Part shown: piece after piece, positions 17,589 through 26,736 of the stretch
How positions within the stretch are numbered: position 1 is the stretch's first letter
How the letters are laid out: each line of letters opens with the position of its first letter
NCBI GenBank assembly: GCA_018710845.1
Contig: DVJB01000024.1
Location: 1 to 64,000 of the forward strand
Source: Candidatus Onthomonas avicola
Lineage (GTDB): Bacteria; Bacillota; Clostridia; Oscillospirales; Oscillospiraceae
Reading direction: 5' to 3'
DNA: 64,000 bases
The notes under the pieces: model-generated
Told to the model about the DNA's origin: nothing
The model's database searches: none
The model's input: only the letters and a program-made list of their open reading frames with translations
Translations under genes and position numbers: made by a program

Positions 17589-18902
17589 TTAAAAGAACAT
17601 CAGGCCCGCAATCGTCGCGCCGAGCGCCGACATCAGCCAGGAATACGGCAGCACCTTGCGCAGCAGTGTCATAACGTCCGTCCCGACATACCCGGCAATC
17701 CAGATATTATGGGTATTGGTCGGGTCAGCGATGACCTGTGTGCGCTCGCAGCTGATGTAGGCGGCCATGACCGCATTGGCTGGCAGAATGCCGATATTGA
17801 CCAGCATCGTCGCAATGGCAGCGCCGACACCCCAAATATTGGTCGGGCCGCGGAACAGGGCCAGCGGCGCCAGAATCGCAAAGAACAGGATAAAGGCAAT
17901 CTGCGTCTTGGGAAATACCGTCGTGACCACTCCGGTCAGGGCATTGGACACTTCCTCTGTCGCCAGCACCTGAAGCAGAACGCCGCAGAGCACCGACTGG
18001 ATCACCACAATCGCGGCGCCGGTGATACCCACCGTCGCAGCCTTCATCAACACCCGGTTGAGCATATCGCTGAGCCGGTACTGCTTAGAAAACAAGCTCA
18101 GGCTGAGAATGCAGTAACACAGGGCAATGGTAAAGCTGGCCACAGTTCCGCAGCTGGTAAAGAGCACCAACACAAGGGGCACCAGCGGGGTAAACAGTGC
18201 TGGGATGGGCACCTTGCTGTCGTCAAATTCACATTCATCCTCTCCCTCCGGCATCGCTGAGCGGTCCGCAAAGGAAAATTTTACGCCATAGCGTTTGAAC
18301 ATGATAATCATGGCAAGCAGGGTGACGGCGGCCGTAATCCCCATCAGAATCAGCGCAAAGGTCTGAACATCCTCAAACCCGGCACTCGTGACCGTCGAAA
18401 AGTAAGCCCAGTTTCCCATATTGACAGTCAACCCAATGGCATAGGCAAACAGGAACGCAGAGGCAGCCACAATTCCCGGCACACCGACGTTGATCATAAT
18501 GGGAATCGCTATACTGCCCAGCATGACCACCGCACCCAATCCGCTGATGGTCGTCATGCAGGCGGCCACGGCAATAATCACCAAAATTGTGACCAAAAAC
18601 GGCCTATCTCCGCCCAGCTCTGCGGCCAGCTTGATAATTCGCTTGGAGATTCCGGTTACCATCATCATGCCGCCCAGCCAGGCAGATGCCAACAGGACGG
18701 AGACGTGTGTCGCATTGCGGACGGCGCCCTCATCCATCATGGTGGCAAAGAATCCGCCTTCTCCAAAAATCGGCAGCCCGACAATCGCTGCGACCGCCAG
18801 CGCCATCAGCGGAAAGCCAATTGCCATGGGGCAAATACGCTTCATCATCAAAATGACAAAAATGATAAAAGAAATAATGATACCGATCGCCTGAATTGAC
18901 AT
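17589..18902 (-). CDS. Ion-transporter superfamily carboxylate permease
   Basis: 437-aa polytopic membrane protein with about 11-12 hydrophobic segments, a duplicated architecture and re-entrant-type motifs (TTISGLGAVVMLGSIAIPI; RGPTNIWGVGAAI). It resembles CitMHS/GntP/DASS-type permeases. Substrate inferred only from context: probably an organic acid consumed by the neighbouring DapA-like aldolase and oxidoreductase. Start ATG 18902 lies behind GAAGGAAGG. It lies 42 nt after the FAD oxidoreductase gene. Confidence 0.82.
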   Translation of the reverse strand: MSIQAIGIIISFIIFVILMMKRICPMAIGFPLMALAVAAIVGLPIFGEGGFFATMMDEGAVRNATHVSVLLASAWLGGMMMVTGISKRIIKLAAELGGDRPFLVTILVIIAVAACMTTISGLGAVVMLGSIAIPIMINVGVPGIVAASAFLFAYAIGLTVNMGNWAYFSTVTSAGFEDVQTFALILMGITAAVTLLAMIIMFKRYGVKFSFADRSAMPEGEDECEFDDSKVPIPALFTPLVPLVLVLFTSCGTVASFTIALCYCILSLSLFSKQYRLSDMLNRVLMKAATVGITGAAIVVIQSVLCGVLLQVLATEEVSNALTGVVTTVFPKTQIAFILFFAILAPLALFRGPTNIWGVGAAIATMLVNIGILPANAVMAAYISCERTQVIADPTNTHNIWIAGYVGTDVMTLLRKVLPYSWLMSALGATIAGLMFF

Positions 18903-18944
18903 TTTACCTTCCTTCTTTCTTTTTATTCTTTGGCCGCAAATTCT

Positions 18945-20408
18945 TCACCCCAGGAACGCCCCCATTGCCAGCAGCGCCTCTCTCAGCTCTTCTGGTGCAA
19001 GCTGGCGCGGCAAAATATTCTTTCGGGCAGCCAGGGCAGCCGCAGTCCCGGCAGCCTGCCCCATCAGCATGCACCCTCCGGTCAGGCGGATTGACATCCA
19101 TACCACCCAGTCGGACGTGACCATCTCTCCGGCAACCAGCAAATTCTCCACCTTTTGCGGAATCAGCGCGCGATAGGGGATGCCATACCAGCCGCCCTCA
19201 ATCCGGCAATCCGTCCCCAGAGAGAGATAGGCATCCTGCACGCCGTATACGCCCACTGTGTCATCCGGAACACGCAGGTGATCCACATCATCCCGGGTGA
19301 TGTCATAAACACAGTCTACAACACGTCCAAACCGGATTCCAATCTCGGGCGAAATCCAGTCAAGCACCGCGTGTTCAAACCCAGGGACATGCTTTTGCAG
19401 CATGTCGGCCAGCTTGAGGCAGCTCTGCGTCAGCGTGATTCTCGCCTTGGTCCGCTCGTCCGGGTCCGTCGTGTCAAAACGCATCGTCACGGCATTGATC
19501 ATGTTAAAGCTGCCCTTTTCATTGGCGATCATGCAGGGGGAATCCATAAAATGGAGGGACTCAATCCTCTCCCGGAATGCATCCAGCTTTCGAAGATCCA
19601 GCGTCAGACGCGCGATAAATGCCTTCTGATCGCCATCCATCTTATAGCTGAGCAGGCGTACCGCCTCTTTGCTCTGCGCATATTCCCGAAGCCGCTCCGT
19701 GTCAACATGCGCCATCCCCAGCGACATCCCGCCCGTCTGCCGCTCCGGAAAAATCCGGCACGGGGCTCCGGCCTGGTAGGCCACCTCGGCAATGCCGCTG
19801 GTATCGACGGTCACCTTCCCATATGCGGCATGCCGCCCTGCGTGATCCTCCCAGATCACGCCGCGCACCGCTTGGCCCGTCATGATCACATCCTGAAATT
19901 CTGCCCCCATAATAACATGTACACCGCTCTCACGCAGCAGATCTCTCAAGACAACGGGCAGCTTGTCCCGATCCCAGGAAACACACTTGGAGTCATAGTC
20001 CAACGCGGCAAATTCCTCGTAAAAGCCGGCGGATGCCCCTTCCTGTATCAGCCGTCTCACGATCTCATCCGGAATTCCCCGGACGAGCTGAACTTCCGGC
20101 CGATCCGGATAGGGCTTGTAAATATTGAAAAATCCCATGAAGCAGATCGCGCCCGCCAGCAGAGAGCCGCCGAGGAACGAATGCTTCTCCAGCAAAAGCG
20201 TGGACGCTCCATTCCGGGCCGCGGAAAGTGCCGCCACCACGCCGGCTGTCCCGCCGCCCACTACAATGACATCATAGCTTCCATATACAGGTGTCTGCTG
20301 TCTCTCCTCCACGACCTGTTCCAGCAACGTCTTTTCGGTCTGTCTTGGGGGACACTCCCGCGTCTCCCGCTCTACCACTTCCGGTATGGCTTGTTGTGAC
20401 TGCTCCAC
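18945..20408 (-). CDS. FAD-dependent oxidoreductase (FAD_oxidored type)
   Basis: 487 aa. A Rossmann FAD-binding motif begins at about residue 45 (YDVIVVGGGTAGVVAALSAA...LLLEKHSFLGG). A C-terminal FAD contact reads LLVAGEMVTSDWV, followed by GGCMLMGQAAGTAAALA, the hallmark of the FAD-dependent oxidoreductase family found with sugar or hydroxy-acid catabolism. The N-terminal 40 residues are charged and not conserved. Substrate unknown. Central gene of the GntR-controlled cluster. Confidence 0.88.
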   Translation of the reverse strand: MEQSQQAIPEVVERETRECPPRQTEKTLLEQVVEERQQTPVYGSYDVIVVGGGTAGVVAALSAARNGASTLLLEKHSFLGGSLLAGAICFMGFFNIYKPYPDRPEVQLVRGIPDEIVRRLIQEGASAGFYEEFAALDYDSKCVSWDRDKLPVVLRDLLRESGVHVIMGAEFQDVIMTGQAVRGVIWEDHAGRHAAYGKVTVDTSGIAEVAYQAGAPCRIFPERQTGGMSLGMAHVDTERLREYAQSKEAVRLLSYKMDGDQKAFIARLTLDLRKLDAFRERIESLHFMDSPCMIANEKGSFNMINAVTMRFDTTDPDERTKARITLTQSCLKLADMLQKHVPGFEHAVLDWISPEIGIRFGRVVDCVYDITRDDVDHLRVPDDTVGVYGVQDAYLSLGTDCRIEGGWYGIPYRALIPQKVENLLVAGEMVTSDWVVWMSIRLTGGCMLMGQAAGTAAALAARKNILPRQLAPEELREALLAMGAFLG

Positions 20409-20520
20409 GTCTTCAGCTCCTTTCTATCGTTCATCTCGTCGCTCCTCATCTTGCCTGCTCCAGATTACGGGCTGATTTTATGACCACCCCCTCCATCTGC
20501 TCCTTCTCCGCCAGCACGGA

Positions 20521-21429
20521 TCATCCCATGTCGGCCAGCAGCCTTTCCACCTTCCTTTTATTCGCCTCATCCAGCTCTTTCAGAGGACGGCGTGGCCATC
20601 CGACATCCAAACCCTGGACGGTCAGCGTATATTTACAGATCTCCTGCCAATGCGGTTTCCCATTGGTCTTGTCATAAAAGAAATAGTCGATGTACGGCTG
20701 AAGCCTATCCTGCGCCGCTCGCGCCGCGTCCACATCTTTGGCAAAGCATGCATCCATCAGCGCCCGGCACTGTCTGGGCAATACCGCCGGGAATCCGGAA
20801 AGCCAGCCGTCCGCTCCGGCCAAAAGCCCCTCCATAGCGCAGTAGTCGTGGCCGTAAAACACTTTTAGCTTGTCGCCGCAATGGAACTTGAGCCGATGAA
20901 CCCGGTCGGGATCTCCGTGTGCCGCCTTGATCGAGGTAATCACGCCCTCCTCTACCAAGGTCTTGATCTCGTCCACTGTGAGCTCATAGCCGGCAAACCA
21001 TGGGTTATTGTAAATCATAATGTTCAGATCAGTTTCTCTGCGGAGCTCCCGAAACGCGTCAAGGACCGCCTCTTTGTAGGGATTCAGATAGTAAGGAAGA
21101 ATGATCATTACCCCATCCGCTCCGTGCTCCTGCGCAAACCGGCTCATTTGAACCGTGTGCAGCGTGGCATAGCGTCCGGTTCCGACCACGACCGGAACTT
21201 CACCGGCCACAAAACTCAGCACATGAGAGATAATCTCCCGTTGCTCTTCCATATTCATCGCGATGTTCTCCCCGGTACTGCCACAGATGGAGAGACACTG
21301 CGCCCCGTTGTCCAAAAGCCAGCGGAGGTATTTTTCCTGTCCCTTCCGATTATAAGTCTGATCCGCGTTCCAGATGGTCATGCATGCGGGCGTAAGTCCA
21401 TACGCCTCTCTGAATGTGGTGTTGTTCAT
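20521..21429 (-). CDS. DapA/NanA-family aldolase or dehydratase
   Basis: 302-aa TIM-barrel of the dihydrodipicolinate synthase / N-acetylneuraminate lyase superfamily. The Schiff-base lysine is in ITSIKAAHGD, the catalytic tyrosine in IMIYNNP, and the carboxylate-binding GSTGEN loop in SICGSTGENIAM. True lysine biosynthesis is unlikely given the neighbours (HyuA-like, FAD oxidoreductase, permease). It more likely cleaves or dehydrates a 2-oxo acid in this pathway (inference). Start ATG 21429 behind AGGAAG. Confidence 0.88.
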   Translation of the reverse strand: MNNTTFREAYGLTPACMTIWNADQTYNRKGQEKYLRWLLDNGAQCLSICGSTGENIAMNMEEQREIISHVLSFVAGEVPVVVGTGRYATLHTVQMSRFAQEHGADGVMIILPYYLNPYKEAVLDAFRELRRETDLNIMIYNNPWFAGYELTVDEIKTLVEEGVITSIKAAHGDPDRVHRLKFHCGDKLKVFYGHDYCAMEGLLAGADGWLSGFPAVLPRQCRALMDACFAKDVDAARAAQDRLQPYIDYFFYDKTNGKPHWQEICKYTLTVQGLDVGWPRRPLKELDEANKRKVERLLADMG

Positions 21430-21486
21430 CTCTGCTTCCTCCTAAATTAAAAATTTTTTATTTTATAGGACACAAAATACTCAGCC

Positions 21487-23628
21487 TTACTTTTTGCAGG
21501 CCAAGACAAATATCCGTGTCTGCTCCGGCAGTGGTTCAATTTCCAGCAAGGCAAGAGACAAGATCTGCTGCTTTTCAGCCATGCCGACAAATGATTTGAT
21601 CTGCTTGTTAAAAAACACAAAAACATCCGGCAGACATTCCCCGCTGTCAAAGCTTGAATTGCGGCTGATAATATAATTGAGTTGTTGACGTGCATTGGAT
21701 ACCGTAATTTCAATCAGCTCTCCGGCCGCCTTCTGCAGGCGGATCACCCCTTCCTCGTCAACCAGCATAATAGGGTGGCTTTTTCTGCGGATCAGCCCAA
21801 ACAGAGTCTTTCTTGTGGTTGTCCCCTCAATGGCGTACAGCTTTCCAGTTGTCGCCAGAATCCTCGTGTCAGCCGGCGGAATTTCCAGCATTTCCGCTAC
21901 AATGGCACGCAACTGCTCCTCTGATTTTTTCTGCAGCATCACATCTTTGGTACGCAGCTCTGTCGTCCCGCTTGCAATGGCGCGTACCAAATTCTTCTCC
22001 GACTCAATCTCAAAAACGACCTCTATCGTGTCAGGATTTGCGCCCGCATTCAACGCCATATCAAACGCCTCCGCCCGCAATTTGGCCATATCCTTGTCGG
22101 TCGGATTAATGATCATTCGCTCCACGACATCCCGAACCATGGCAAGCGCGACCCCGATGGGAGAAATGACCTCGGCATTCTTACAGAGTCGATTCTTTAA
22201 CTTCATTTTCTCTCCCACACAGGGCACGATAGACGCCGCTCCTCCTCCGCCTCCTACCAAGGATATAAACTTCGGGTCCAGCTCATAGGTGTTCAGCAAT
22301 TCTTTCACTACCGGAATGACTTTATTCGCCGCACGTTCCATAATCTGTCGCGCAATCTCATCGGCAGAGATGCCCAATTTCTGTGCAAAGGCATTCAGCG
22401 CTTTCGCTGCGGATTCTTTGCTGCCGTAGCTGTATTGCCCTTCCCGAATATAGCCAAGATAATTGGCTGCACAGGACACCGTGAGAGCGAACCGCTTTCC
22501 ATTCGAGCACTCGATGATACCATAGTCGTCCGGATCACCCGCTTTGGGACAAAACAGTACAGGAACCGGGTCCACAATCTCAGACGGATCTGCAAAGCAC
22601 GCATAGGGCAAATTGGCAATGTGAGCACTTCGCGGCCCGGAGTCTGTCACACCACCGCTGTGAAAGCGGACCATACTTCCTCCGGCAATGCCCACGGTAT
22701 GAATATCCAGCGAGTTGACATAAGTCTTATGTCCCCCCACCTCCGCGTACTTTAGCATGACGCGCCCGTTCTTGATTGCGGAGATATCCGTACTGGTTCC
22801 GCCGACTTCCAGAAAGATGCCGTCCGTAATCTTCTCATACATCAGGGCGCCGGCCACACCTGCGGCGGGTCCGGAAAGCATGGTCAAAACCGGACGTTTT
22901 TTGACCTCGCCAATATCCATCACACCGCCGTCACAGCGCATAATCATGAGCGGAGCCGTCACGCCGGACCGCTGGACACTCTCCTCTGTCATCGTAGCCG
23001 TGTCAATCATTTTGTGAAGAATGCTGGCATTGATAGCAGCGGTCCGAGTACGGACACGCAGGCCATAGAGCTTGCTGACGTCATGGGTGCCCGTTGCCAA
23101 CAGGCCATTTTGCGTCATACGCTCCATAACGGAGAGCTCTTTGCCCGGATCATCTACAGAAAAGGAACTGGCTGCTACAACCGCATGAATCCCTTTTTGG
23201 CGCCATTCCTCTGCCGTTCGCTCCGCATTTTGGTCGTACTGGTCGGAACGGATATCCAAATACGTATGTTCTGTGTGCAAGTATTTGCCGGGAGAGAGCT
23301 CAATGTCACCAATGGTGGTATCCATATTCGCCTTATAACTCCCGGCCCCCTCTCCGACGCATACGATACCGACATCCTCTACGTCGCCCTCCAGCAATGC
23401 GTTGGTCGCCTGTGTCGTCCCATGCGCGATAAAGGATACATCGTCCGGAGAAATATGATATTTTTCCAGAAGCTTTCGGCATGCCTCGACAATCCCCTTG
23501 GAAACACCCTCTTTGGCGCCGTGCGTCGTGGGTATCTTCAGATACCCAATCAGTTCAAAGGTCTCACTGTTGACACAGACCGCATCGGTAAATGTTCCGC
23601 CGACGTCAATTCCTATTCTGACCTTCAT
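21487..23628 (-). CDS. Hydantoinase/oxoprolinase HyuA-like protein
   Basis: 713-aa ATP-dependent amidohydrolase/carboxylase alpha-type subunit. It has the N-terminal ASKHA phosphate loop GIDVGGTFTDAVCVN, FIAHGTTQATNALLEGDV, the core VGGTSTDISAI and the glycine-rich SLVGGGGGA. The family includes N-methylhydantoinase, 5-oxoprolinase and acetophenone/acetone carboxylase subunits, nearly all paired with a HyuB subunit. No HyuB is encoded here. The reaction is therefore open; ring opening of a cyclic amide is one possibility. Start ATG 23628 behind AGGAGGAGAG. It lies 57 nt before the dapA-like gene. Confidence 0.88.
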   Translation of the reverse strand: MKVRIGIDVGGTFTDAVCVNSETFELIGYLKIPTTHGAKEGVSKGIVEACRKLLEKYHISPDDVSFIAHGTTQATNALLEGDVEDVGIVCVGEGAGSYKANMDTTIGDIELSPGKYLHTEHTYLDIRSDQYDQNAERTAEEWRQKGIHAVVAASSFSVDDPGKELSVMERMTQNGLLATGTHDVSKLYGLRVRTRTAAINASILHKMIDTATMTEESVQRSGVTAPLMIMRCDGGVMDIGEVKKRPVLTMLSGPAAGVAGALMYEKITDGIFLEVGGTSTDISAIKNGRVMLKYAEVGGHKTYVNSLDIHTVGIAGGSMVRFHSGGVTDSGPRSAHIANLPYACFADPSEIVDPVPVLFCPKAGDPDDYGIIECSNGKRFALTVSCAANYLGYIREGQYSYGSKESAAKALNAFAQKLGISADEIARQIMERAANKVIPVVKELLNTYELDPKFISLVGGGGGAASIVPCVGEKMKLKNRLCKNAEVISPIGVALAMVRDVVERMIINPTDKDMAKLRAEAFDMALNAGANPDTIEVVFEIESEKNLVRAIASGTTELRTKDVMLQKKSEEQLRAIVAEMLEIPPADTRILATTGKLYAIEGTTTRKTLFGLIRRKSHPIMLVDEEGVIRLQKAAGELIEITVSNARQQLNYIISRNSSFDSGECLPDVFVFFNKQIKSFVGMAEKQQILSLALLEIEPLPEQTRIFVLACKK

Positions 23629-23645
23629 CTCTCTCCTCCTATATA

Positions 23646-23658
23646 AAATTTAAAATTT
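23646..23658. promoter_or_regulatory. Candidate GntR operator upstream of hyuA-like gene
   Basis: AAATTTAAAATTT, identical to a site at 24573-24585 upstream of gntR. It lies 18-30 nt before the hyuA-like start, where a bound repressor could block a promoter. Simple AT composition makes chance possible. Confidence 0.4.
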
Positions 23659-23819
23659 ATTTTGAGGGATGAGACTGACTCAAAAGAGCTCTGCCTCTCC
23701 ATCTGCTAAGTATTTCGGAGCTACAACTGTCAGATTTCTTTTGATACCAGTCATTTTCAGGAGAGAACGGCAGCGCAGCCCTCCCTCAGGATTATCGTCT
23801 TACCCAAAGTGCCATGCTC

Positions 23820-24491
23820 TCAGGAGCAGGCACTTGCTCTTCCAATTCCCACTCGTTCCAGCGCGCCGCGGATATGGGTCTCAACCGCACGGGCCGCGCC
23901 ATCTGAATCCCCCGCTTCGATAGCGTCAATCAGCACCTCATGTTCCTCCAGTGACTGCCGCTGCTGATTCATATTGTGCGAACCGCTGAGGTAATTTGCC
24001 ACCATAAAGAGATTTTGAACCCTTATGTAGCTGTTGAACAGGCAATGATTCCCCACCGCGTTTACCACGTCGCGGTGCAGCTGCAGGTCTTCCCTGCGAT
24101 ATGCTTCGACCTCAGCGCATTCAAGGTTGACCCGGCATCGGTCGTTTTGCGTCCGCAGCGCCTGTACCAGCCTGCTGCGGTCCTCTATCGCACACAGGTG
24201 CGCGACCGCTCCCTTCTCCAGCATCATCCTCACGTCATAGATATCCTGAATCTGCTTTTGACTAAATACCGGAAGAAAGACCTTGCCCGTTTTATTTACG
24301 ACCAAGATATCCTCGGACACCAGCTTCTTGATCGCCTGTACAATAGGCGTCCGACTGACCCCGAACTCCTGAATCAAATCATTGATCCGGAGCTGCTGCC
24401 CTTGCTCAAAATCCGAATTGATAATTTTCCCAATAATGAGATCATAAATTTCCTCATCCAGGTTTCTCTTTTCTATCAGCCCTTTTGCCAT
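23820..24491 (-). CDS. GntR-family regulator (FadR/FCD type)
   Basis: 223 aa. Winged helix (INDLIQEFGVSRTPIVQAIKKL) followed by an all-helical FCD ligand domain (DVRMMLEKGAVAHL, HRDVVNAVGNHCL, EEHEVLIDAIEAGDSDGAARAVETHI) with the Asp/His residues that bind a metal and an organic acid. It is transcribed in the same direction as the cluster it precedes and is probably its repressor, responding to the pathway substrate (inference). Start ATG 24491 chosen; in-frame GTG at 24500 is an alternative. Confidence 0.93.
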   Translation of the reverse strand: MAKGLIEKRNLDEEIYDLIIGKIINSDFEQGQQLRINDLIQEFGVSRTPIVQAIKKLVSEDILVVNKTGKVFLPVFSQKQIQDIYDVRMMLEKGAVAHLCAIEDRSRLVQALRTQNDRCRVNLECAEVEAYRREDLQLHRDVVNAVGNHCLFNSYIRVQNLFMVANYLSGSHNMNQQRQSLEEHEVLIDAIEAGDSDGAARAVETHIRGALERVGIGRASACS

Positions 24492-24519
24492 CCACAACAC
24501 CTTACCTTACGTTGTTTTC

Positions 24520-24585
24520 AAGATATCATTTCAAATAGAGATTGTCAATAGTGTCGTTTCAACTTTCATTTTAAATTTAAAATTT
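24520..24585 (-). promoter_or_regulatory. Promoter of the gntR catabolic cluster with upstream AT site
   Basis: Minus-strand -35 TTGACA (24543-24548), 17-nt spacer, -10 TATCTT (24520-24525). AAATTTAAAATTT at 24573-24585 lies upstream of the -35. The rest of the gap 24492-24827 is AT-rich with no gene seen. Confidence 0.65.
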
Positions 24586-24827
24586 TGTCTGTTTTGACAA
24601 ATTGTGTTTCTTCGCTCTCATCTCTTTTCCGAATTTTAAAATCAATTTCTTTCATTTTCTCTCAAAATTACTGTTTAGTATATCTTTATCGGAACTTTTC
24701 TTCTGTCAGTTTATAGCATACGCCCGTCTGTCACAACAGACAAGCCTCCTTTCGCATCCCTTCGTCTCTTCTGCGACTGTGTACAGCGGGCCGGCCCCGC
24801 CTCGGATCCGGCCCTATGTTTGTCATC

Positions 24828-26252
24828 TTATCTGCTCTGCCGCGCAAGCCATTCCCACAGGCCAACGCCGTTCTCCTCACACTGGTTGTTAAAGAAGTAC
24901 AGCCAGGACCAGTGTCCTATGTACTGATAGGGCATGCCGTCCTCATCGGAGTACAGGCCAGTGGTGTCGTAGACACCGGAGAACACGCTGGTATGAACAT
25001 CCGCGCCCATCGCCCGGAGTCGCTCGATGGTCGGAATCTCATAGCGGTCGGGCGGCACGACGGTGTCGTTTTCCGCATAGACGAACCAGAGCGGCAGATC
25101 GCAGATGGACGCGAGCTGCTCGTCGGTGATCCCCTCATCCAGATACGCCTCACAAATGGGAAAGGCGGCGGCGAAGTAATCGGGATAGGTGAAAACCAGA
25201 TTCATCGTCATATAGCCGCCGTTGGAACAGCCTCCCACATAGATTCTGTCGGTGTCAATGGCGGGATTGGACGCCACGTAGTAGTCAATCAGCTCCTTCA
25301 GCGTCGAAAGATAGATGGAATCCGTGCCGGGGTTATCCTGCCAGTCGCCTTCCTCGTTGTAGCACAGCCAGAACTGCGGCGTCTGCGGCGTCAGGACATA
25401 GGCCCCGCCCATGAGGGACTGAAATTCCTCCCCGTACAGGGCAGTGACCTTGTTCCCCAGCAGGGGGATGGAGGGGTCGGTCCCGCCCTCACCGGCGCCG
25501 TGGAGCCAGATCACCAGGGGATGCCTCTCCCCGTCGTCCGCGGGGACGTAGGACCCATAGGTCAAGGTCTTGCCGTCCGTGCCGGTAAAGCTGCCGGAGA
25601 GATCCACCCCTTCGAGCTGCGGCACCAGAGCGCCGGAGAGGTCCACCGCCGCCTCGACCGAAAGCCCGGAGACCGCCGTGCCATCCTCCGTGACCAGCGC
25701 GCTGCCCTCCGCGAGCGTGACAGCCAACTCGTATGGATTGCAGACGGTATTCTGCCCGACGAGCACATCGTAACAGTATGGCGAGCCGGTATTGGGGTCA
25801 TAGGCGAGCTCGAGGGCGATCCGGTCGGATGCCGTTTCCACCGGATTGCCCTCCGCATCGCAGGGATAGGCGGCGGTGACAGCGCGCGGCGCCTCGGCGA
25901 TGGTGTGCTCGGTGGGGTCGAGTGTCTCGTCTTCCAGGGCAGCCCAGTCAAAGGCCTCCTTTCTCTCCACCACGGCAAAGGACCCCGGCGTGACGGAATC
26001 CGCCGCAACCGCCTGATTGAGCGTGAGAATCGTCTTGGTGACAGCAGGGCCCCAGTCAAAGCCCTCAATCACGACGTTCTGCGTACCGGTGAGTGCGGCC
26101 TGCGAAGCAGCGGCGTCCCCCGCTTCCTCCCGGGCGGCGTCTTCCGTATCCCCCGTCTGTCCAGATGCGCTCTCCGGCGCGGCGCAGGCGCTCAGGCCAA
26201 GCAGAAGTCCCGGAACCAGCAGAAGCGCGGCAAGCATGTGTCTCATGAGCAT
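24828..26252 (-). CDS. Secreted lipoprotein esterase (PHB-depolymerase/feruloyl-esterase-like)
   Basis: 474 aa, exported. A lipobox LSAC follows a hydrophobic signal peptide, so it is anchored to the outer face of the membrane. Residues ~50-210 resemble an all-beta esterase N-terminal Ig-like domain. From LVIWLHGAGEGG onward it is an alpha/beta hydrolase with nucleophile motif GCSNGGYM (GxSxGG), a likely acid in YAENDTVVPP, and a C-terminal His in IGHWSW. Start ATG 26252 behind GAGGAAGGG; the longer frame upstream lacks a ribosome site. Substrate probably a plant or dietary ester (inference). Confidence 0.85.
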   Translation of the reverse strand: MLMRHMLAALLLVPGLLLGLSACAAPESASGQTGDTEDAAREEAGDAAASQAALTGTQNVVIEGFDWGPAVTKTILTLNQAVAADSVTPGSFAVVERKEAFDWAALEDETLDPTEHTIAEAPRAVTAAYPCDAEGNPVETASDRIALELAYDPNTGSPYCYDVLVGQNTVCNPYELAVTLAEGSALVTEDGTAVSGLSVEAAVDLSGALVPQLEGVDLSGSFTGTDGKTLTYGSYVPADDGERHPLVIWLHGAGEGGTDPSIPLLGNKVTALYGEEFQSLMGGAYVLTPQTPQFWLCYNEEGDWQDNPGTDSIYLSTLKELIDYYVASNPAIDTDRIYVGGCSNGGYMTMNLVFTYPDYFAAAFPICEAYLDEGITDEQLASICDLPLWFVYAENDTVVPPDRYEIPTIERLRAMGADVHTSVFSGVYDTTGLYSDEDGMPYQYIGHWSWLYFFNNQCEENGVGLWEWLARQSR

Positions 26253-26426
26253 CCCTTCCTCTCTTCTCCGTTGCACTCCGCCGATGCGCCGTCCAGGCAC
26301 TGCACTCCCTCAATCGCTCACGGCGGAATTCTCTGGTCAAATGATACCATTTCTCATTGAAAAAAGATAGGGGATTTTCAGAAAGAAATCATCGGATGCC
26401 TAAAACACCTCGCCGATAAACGCGCC

Positions 26427-26698
26427 GAGGGCCGGGGTCCCAACGGACCCGGCCCTCTCAGAGTGTCAAAAAAGGTCTCACCGAGTTTGGCTCGAAGAGC
26501 CAAATAGAGTCCAATTCATTTTTGGCACGGGCATGTACCGGGCCAAAAATACTAATAGTCTCGCAAGTGTGCGACCGAAGGGAGTGCGCGCAGCGAGACT
26601 GCAAACTCGCGCAAATGCTTGCATTTGCGCGAAAGGCTGTCAAAAATACTTTTTTGACAGCCTCCGAGGGCCGGGGTCCCAACGGACCCCGGCCCTCT
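26427..26698 (+). repeat. Hairpin element copy 3 between duplicated hairpins
   Basis: Element body 26459-26665, short variant. A locus-specific hairpin (GAGGGCCGGGGTCC arm) is present at 26427-26458 and again at 26666-26698, differing by one C. The body has five hairpins in order: TTTGGCTCGAAGAGCCAAA; ATTTTTGGC / GCCAAAAAT; AGTCTCGC / GCGAGACT; GCGCAAATGC / GCATTTGCGC; GGCTGTCAAAAA / TTTTTGACAGCC. It lies downstream of the minus-strand amt gene. Confidence 0.92.
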
Positions 26699-26736
26699 AT
26701 CCTATCTCAACGGGGAGACAAAAGCACGGATTTCTG

